DNA of 64,000 nucleotides from Blasia pusilla (lineage: Eukaryota; Marchantiophyta; Marchantiopsida; Blasiales): positions 7,812,001 to 7,876,000 of the forward strand of contig CM114271.1 of NCBI GenBank assembly GCA_050084515.1, given 5' to 3'. The first letter of the stretch is position 1, and every line of letters begins with the position of its first letter. The translations under genes were made by a program, and so were the position numbers. Below the pieces are notes generated by a model that had not been told where the DNA came from, made no database searches, and saw only the letters and a list, made by a program, of their open reading frames with translations. Shown here piece by piece: positions 59,114 to 64,000 of this stretch.

Positions 59114-59895
59114 TCCAACTCCTCGTGACGTCGACGTGAGGTGCTCGAATCAGAGGCATCGCTGGTCGCCGAGGCACCATCGATGGTGTGTGTAGTGCCT
59201 CCGACAATGTGAACGATCATTTGTGGAACCCTGGCCTGCCGCCCATCGGTCCCCTCTGGTGGGTCAATCTCAACTCCACCTCTCGATGGCTCGGTGCCTC
59301 TCGCAGCACCCCGAGTCACCACTGCAGCTGCCTCAACCTGGGCTGCACTACACATAAATCCCATACAAGCGAGATCCTCATCTGGGTCAGGGTAAGAGGT
59401 AGAAACTAGAGTTACACTAGCTGCCCGTAGCTCCGTGCCTTCCCTAAGCTGCATCATTGTCATGGTAGCAATCCTCTGCTCCAACCGATCGATGCGTGAG
59501 AGAAGTGTCGGCTCTGGTGCTCCTGCTCCATCTCCTCTAACTGGTGGTGGTCCTCTACCACCACGACCAGGAAGAACTCCCCGACCTCCTCTAGGAAAAC
59601 CGCCCCCAGGCCCTCGGCCTACCTCTGGACGTGCCCCTCAGCAAAGGTCAAAACACCTATCCCTAGTGTGACCATATCTGTGGCAATGGTCACACTGGTG
59701 CTGTGGTGGGGCCATCCACTGTGGCTCCTGAGCAATCGGAGGCACTGGTAGTCCTCTCCCATGTTGTGGGCAGTCTCTCTGCCTATGGGCCCCTCCACAC
59801 ATCCAACAAGACCACACCGGTCCCTGTTGGGCAACATATGTAGGTGCGGGTCGTTGCCTCATAGGCTCACGGTACCCGCCCTGCTCTCTAGGCAC
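59114..59895 (-). pseudogene. Gag C-terminus: two zinc knuckles and RG-rich tail
   Basis: Knuckle 1 is CWMCGGAHRQRDC (about 59,808-59,770; CX2CX3HX4C, one residue shorter than usual). Knuckle 2 is CDHCHRYGHTRDRC (about 59,694-59,653; standard CX2CX4HX4C). After a TGA at 59,638-59,640 the same frame continues as a glycine/arginine-rich run with repeated RGG and GRG, then to 59,110. Zinc knuckles and RG-rich tails bind RNA during packaging. Confidence 0.82.
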
Positions 59896-60936
59896 ACGCT
59901 TGGCCCGCTCCGTGGTATCGTGCTGGTGCTCGTTGTTGGCACTGTGGGGTCACTGCCGCTCGCGGGTGGACCCGTCGACTCTCGAGAAAATCCAGCGGTC
60001 ACTACCTGCTCCTCACTCATGTTGAGCTCAATACGCTCAGACAACTCAAAGACCACCTTCAATGTGGGCTTCGCTGTGTGAATCAGCACCGCATCTCAGA
60101 CTCTCCTCCGTAGTTCTCGGTCCGTAACCCAGACCAATCTTTGGGTGATTGCGCCTCGATCCTCCAAATGTAGCAATGATCAGCCTCCTCATGCGTGTGA
60201 ATGCCTCTCTCAGACTCTCACCCGATCGTCGCTGAAAATCCTGTAGACTCTTCAGCTTGTCGGTGCGTATGCCTTATTAGTTCTTCCCCAACTGTCGGAA
60301 TAACTCCACTGTGGGGCTGAAGCTGGGTGGCTCTCTACCACCAGAGGTCTCTGCCACATCGCCTGTCTCACTACCCTCCTCTCCATCTAGTCTCCGGGCT
60401 GATGGTGTGGATCTCTCTCCTCTCACAATCCCATCATATGCCTCGCGACCACTAGTGGACACATACCCTGGAGCCCAATACATCCTCCAAGCATCGATCT
60501 CTACTGAATATAGTGATCAAAACTCCATGTAGTCATCCATCAGAGGACCCTCCAAGTGCTGGAACAACCCCTTCCATGCCATGAAAGGGTTGAACCGTGT
60601 CAGGGACCATATCTCTTGGAAGTCGCACAATGTGTCGAACTCCTGGACAAAATCATCTAAGTCGATGGTGCCCACTGCACCCGAGAAACGATGTATGCCC
60701 CGATGGCCCATGTCGTCCATCTCCTGCCAAGTACTACTGTCTCCGTGTATGATCTCGTCATCAGACCCAGTGTCCAGTGATGACGATCCAGTCTCGGATG
60801 GATGTCGAGGGAGCTCCTCACTGGTAACCCCTCGGTATCTCACTCCACTCCGTGTCACACCACTACTACTGCTCGCACTACCCCGTTCTTCCGAACCCTG
60901 GAAGAACGTCGTGATGACAAACCCTGTCTCACCCAC
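59896..60936 (-). pseudogene. Gag N-terminal and capsid region
   Basis: Frame 60,936-60,517 starts MGETGFVITTFFQGSEERG and includes FSGAVGTIDLDDFVQEFDT and FNPFMAWKGLFQHLEGP, a retrotransposon gag (capsid-like) reading. Frame 60,483-60,277 continues it. Stops near 60,517 and 60,277 and a shift before 60,089 break it. No myristoylation or other targeting can be argued. Confidence 0.7.
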
Positions 60937-61075
60937 TCAAGCACTCAGACTCACCGAGAGTCTCCCACACGCCTCACTAGCTCACCTATGCGAACATCAA
61001 TCCCGTGATGACATACCCGGCCTCACGCACGCTCAACGCTCAGGCTCACCATGAGCCTCCCAACTGACTCACCTA
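60905..61075 (-). repeat. Diverged tandem repeat in the gag leader, two units of about 85 bp
   Basis: On the minus strand, GGGAGGCTCATGGTGAGCCTGAGC...GGGTATGTCATCACG is followed by GGGAGACTCTCGGTGAGTCTGAGTG...GGGTTTGTCATCACG. The second unit overlaps the gag start. Confidence 0.65.
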
Positions 61076-61080
61076 ACCTA

Positions 61081-62248
<1,168 letters not shown>

Positions 62249-62292
62249 CCTGGTTGGGTTTAAACCCCAAAACTACAAGTCTCGACAGGCCT

Positions 62293-64000
62293 GGTATGTT
62301 GGGACGACATGTTCTAAAGCACTTGCTCTGGGTAGCTTATAATGAGTGAACAGCGTGCAAGCAATATAGCAATACTCTCTGTCGAGTTGCCCATTCTTTG
62401 TAGTTGGAACTGTAGTGAGCTTGCGATGTCGTTCCCCTGGTTGGTAGGTGTGGATTAGTGTGTCATGTAATCCATGTGACTTGTGGCAATTGTGCCACAA
62501 ATAAGGTGTCCAGTGGACTTAGTTGGAGAAATGGAGACCTCTCCTTCTTTTGAAGTGGATTCACGGGCCCTCTCTGCGCCTTAATGCAGGTACATTCACC
62601 TTGGCGGTAGTGATGATCTCTGGGGGGGTAACAAGCGGGCTCTCTTTGGGCACCCTGCCGCTTGGAGGCACCCCTCCGCACAAATAGGACAAGGAGTCCC
62701 CTGTCTGGACTCTCGGCCGGGAGCTTAAACATTCTCCCGGATCCTAAATCAGTTGTTTGCCAAACCTCTACATATAATCAGCGGCCTTGAGCCCAACATA
62801 TCTCCGTCCTCCCAAGCTTGTGAGGAGTATCAGTTCACCTATCAAAGGCGCATACCAAAGCCCACCATCCCCAAGCTGGGTAGGGAATACCGGCATGTTT
62901 ATGTGAGACGCTCAAAGGCCCCGGAGTTCGGACTGGGCAGCGAGTTCAATCTGGTCTCTGAGGAGGAGACCATGGTTCCACATGATCATTTCGATTGTAC
63001 GTCCCATAATAGACTTTGTCTCATTTAAGATCATGTGCCTGACTTTGGGCTTTGAATTCTGGCTATTCTTTGGGGTTACTCGGATGATGAACGGCAATCA
63101 ATGTATCTTCAAGGCGTCTATCAAAGGCGAGAGGAGGCCAATACTTGGCTTGCCACAAAAACCAGGTGTCTCAAGATCCGAGGCGTGCCTACAAGCTGGA
63201 GGGCTATGGTAGTCGAGGGTGGTTCTAGCTTGAAGGAAAGGCCCATCTCCACAAAACCGTTGGTGATCAACACACCTAATGTCTTTAGTGTTCTCAAGGG
63301 ACCAGCGATGAAGAGCGTGCACATGAAGAGGTTCCATGTCGCATAGCGACCACATCGACGCCAAAAAGTGTGCCCGCCGATCCCCAACCCACTTAGTGAC
63401 AGTCTCCGTTTGGGTACTGGAACCGTGGAGTGACCCATGCAATGAAGCATCCGGAGGTTGCTAAAGTTTTGTTGAAAAATCAAATACATATATATGGGGT
63501 CAGAAACTTGGGAAACCAAGTTAATGGAGATACCCCATGTACCACACTATGCATGGTTTGGAAAGATGTGCAAGCACCAGGCCAACAACAACAGAGGTAT
63601 GAAGGGTGTCGAGTTCTTCATCGGAGACTTCATGGTGGGACAGTGTGAGATCATCAAAGACAGGGCTCAGTATGAACACAACATATGGGTCAAAGTCCAG
63701 CTGAATGCAACTCGCGGGATATGTATATCGGGTGTATTTACATGCCTACAAGCAGTGAATCTGCCAGAACAGAGGCGGCGTTTGATAGTGTGAAAATTGA
63801 TTGCCTTGGGTTCCGGACAAAGGGGAACATAGTCTTCTGGGAGACTTCAAGAGCTGGGTGGGGCAAGGCACCGATCCCCAAGCGGAGATCGGGATGTTTG
63901 GAGATGTGAGAGTGAATGGCAATGGCACACGGCTGATCACGATGTTGAGGGAACTTCAACTGATGGCACTTAATGATAGGCATAAGGTGGGATCCTCGGC
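62293..64000 (+). mobile_element. LINE-A copy 2, running off the window
   Basis: It starts like copy 1 (TATGTTGGGACGACATG) and has the same leader, ORF1-like region (62,753-63,346) and endonuclease (QETW equivalent SETWETKLMEIPH near 63,500, YIGCIYMP near 63,725, then the GDF region with frameshifts). RT is expected beyond 64,000. Confidence 0.88.

Larger units (their letters stand above)
52845..61080 (-). mobile_element. Gypsy element carrying a cytosine methyltransferase and PHD finger
   Basis: Minus-strand order: gag-leader repeats (about 61,075), gag with two zinc knuckles, protease, C5 DNA methyltransferase, reverse transcriptase, RNase H, integrase, PHD finger, polypurine tract (about 53,601-53,610) and 3' LTR (52,845-53,462 or 53,600). 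No 5' LTR is present above 61,080, so the copy is 5'-truncated. About ten stops and at least five frameshifts are spread along it. The interior is more GC-rich than the Copia elements nearby. The methyltransferase shares a frame with the RT leader, so it was a part of pol and not a passenger gene. Confidence 0.9.

Noticed and set aside
59761-60081. Plus-strand frames over the gag region
   Set aside because: They are antisense shadows of the GC-rich minus-strand gag/pol and have no domain of their own.

Overview
This is nuclear DNA of a land plant. It holds one long spliced host gene, no operons, and dense nests of Copia, Ty3/gypsy and LINE elements. The very large introns and element load suggest a non-seed plant such as a fern or lycophyte, but nothing in the sequence fixes the species.

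Layout. 0-2.4 kb: palindromic AT-rich DNA and LTR relics. 2.4-6.7 kb: a decayed LINE (LINE-A, +); a second copy enters at 62.3 kb and runs off the window. 7.4-14.6 kb: another non-LTR reverse transcriptase relic (RT-X), split by a nearly complete Copia element (Copia-B, LTRs 8,650-8,956 and 13,692-14,050). 15.47-43.2 kb: a host gene for a large DDB1/CPSF-A-type beta-propeller protein. I can thread 17 exons that keep one frame for 1,415 codons. Intron 8 (5.5 kb) and intron 12 (13.9 kb) are packed with Copia and LINE elements, including a 1-kb LTR palindrome. 44.9-50.3 kb: fragments and LTRs of a gypsy family. 51.7-52.3 kb: a decayed, intron-containing acyltransferase-3-type gene. 52.8-61.1 kb: a gypsy element on the minus strand. 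62.1 kb: a (TC)83 tract.

The most notable item is that gypsy element. Its polyprotein reads gag (two zinc knuckles and an RG-rich stretch), protease, a complete cytosine-C5 DNA methyltransferase domain, reverse transcriptase, RNase H, integrase and a C-terminal PHD finger. The methyltransferase lies between protease and RT and reads straight into the RT leader, so it is part of pol. The element would pair a DNA-methylation writer with a likely histone-tail reader. It is now disabled by stops and frameshifts, many of which look like C-to-T decay. A protease-region relic of the same family at 44.9-45.4 kb and several related LTRs suggest that the family multiplied here.

All identifications come from reading motifs by eye. 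No database search was run. Positions marked approximate in the text are good to about 10-50 bases.
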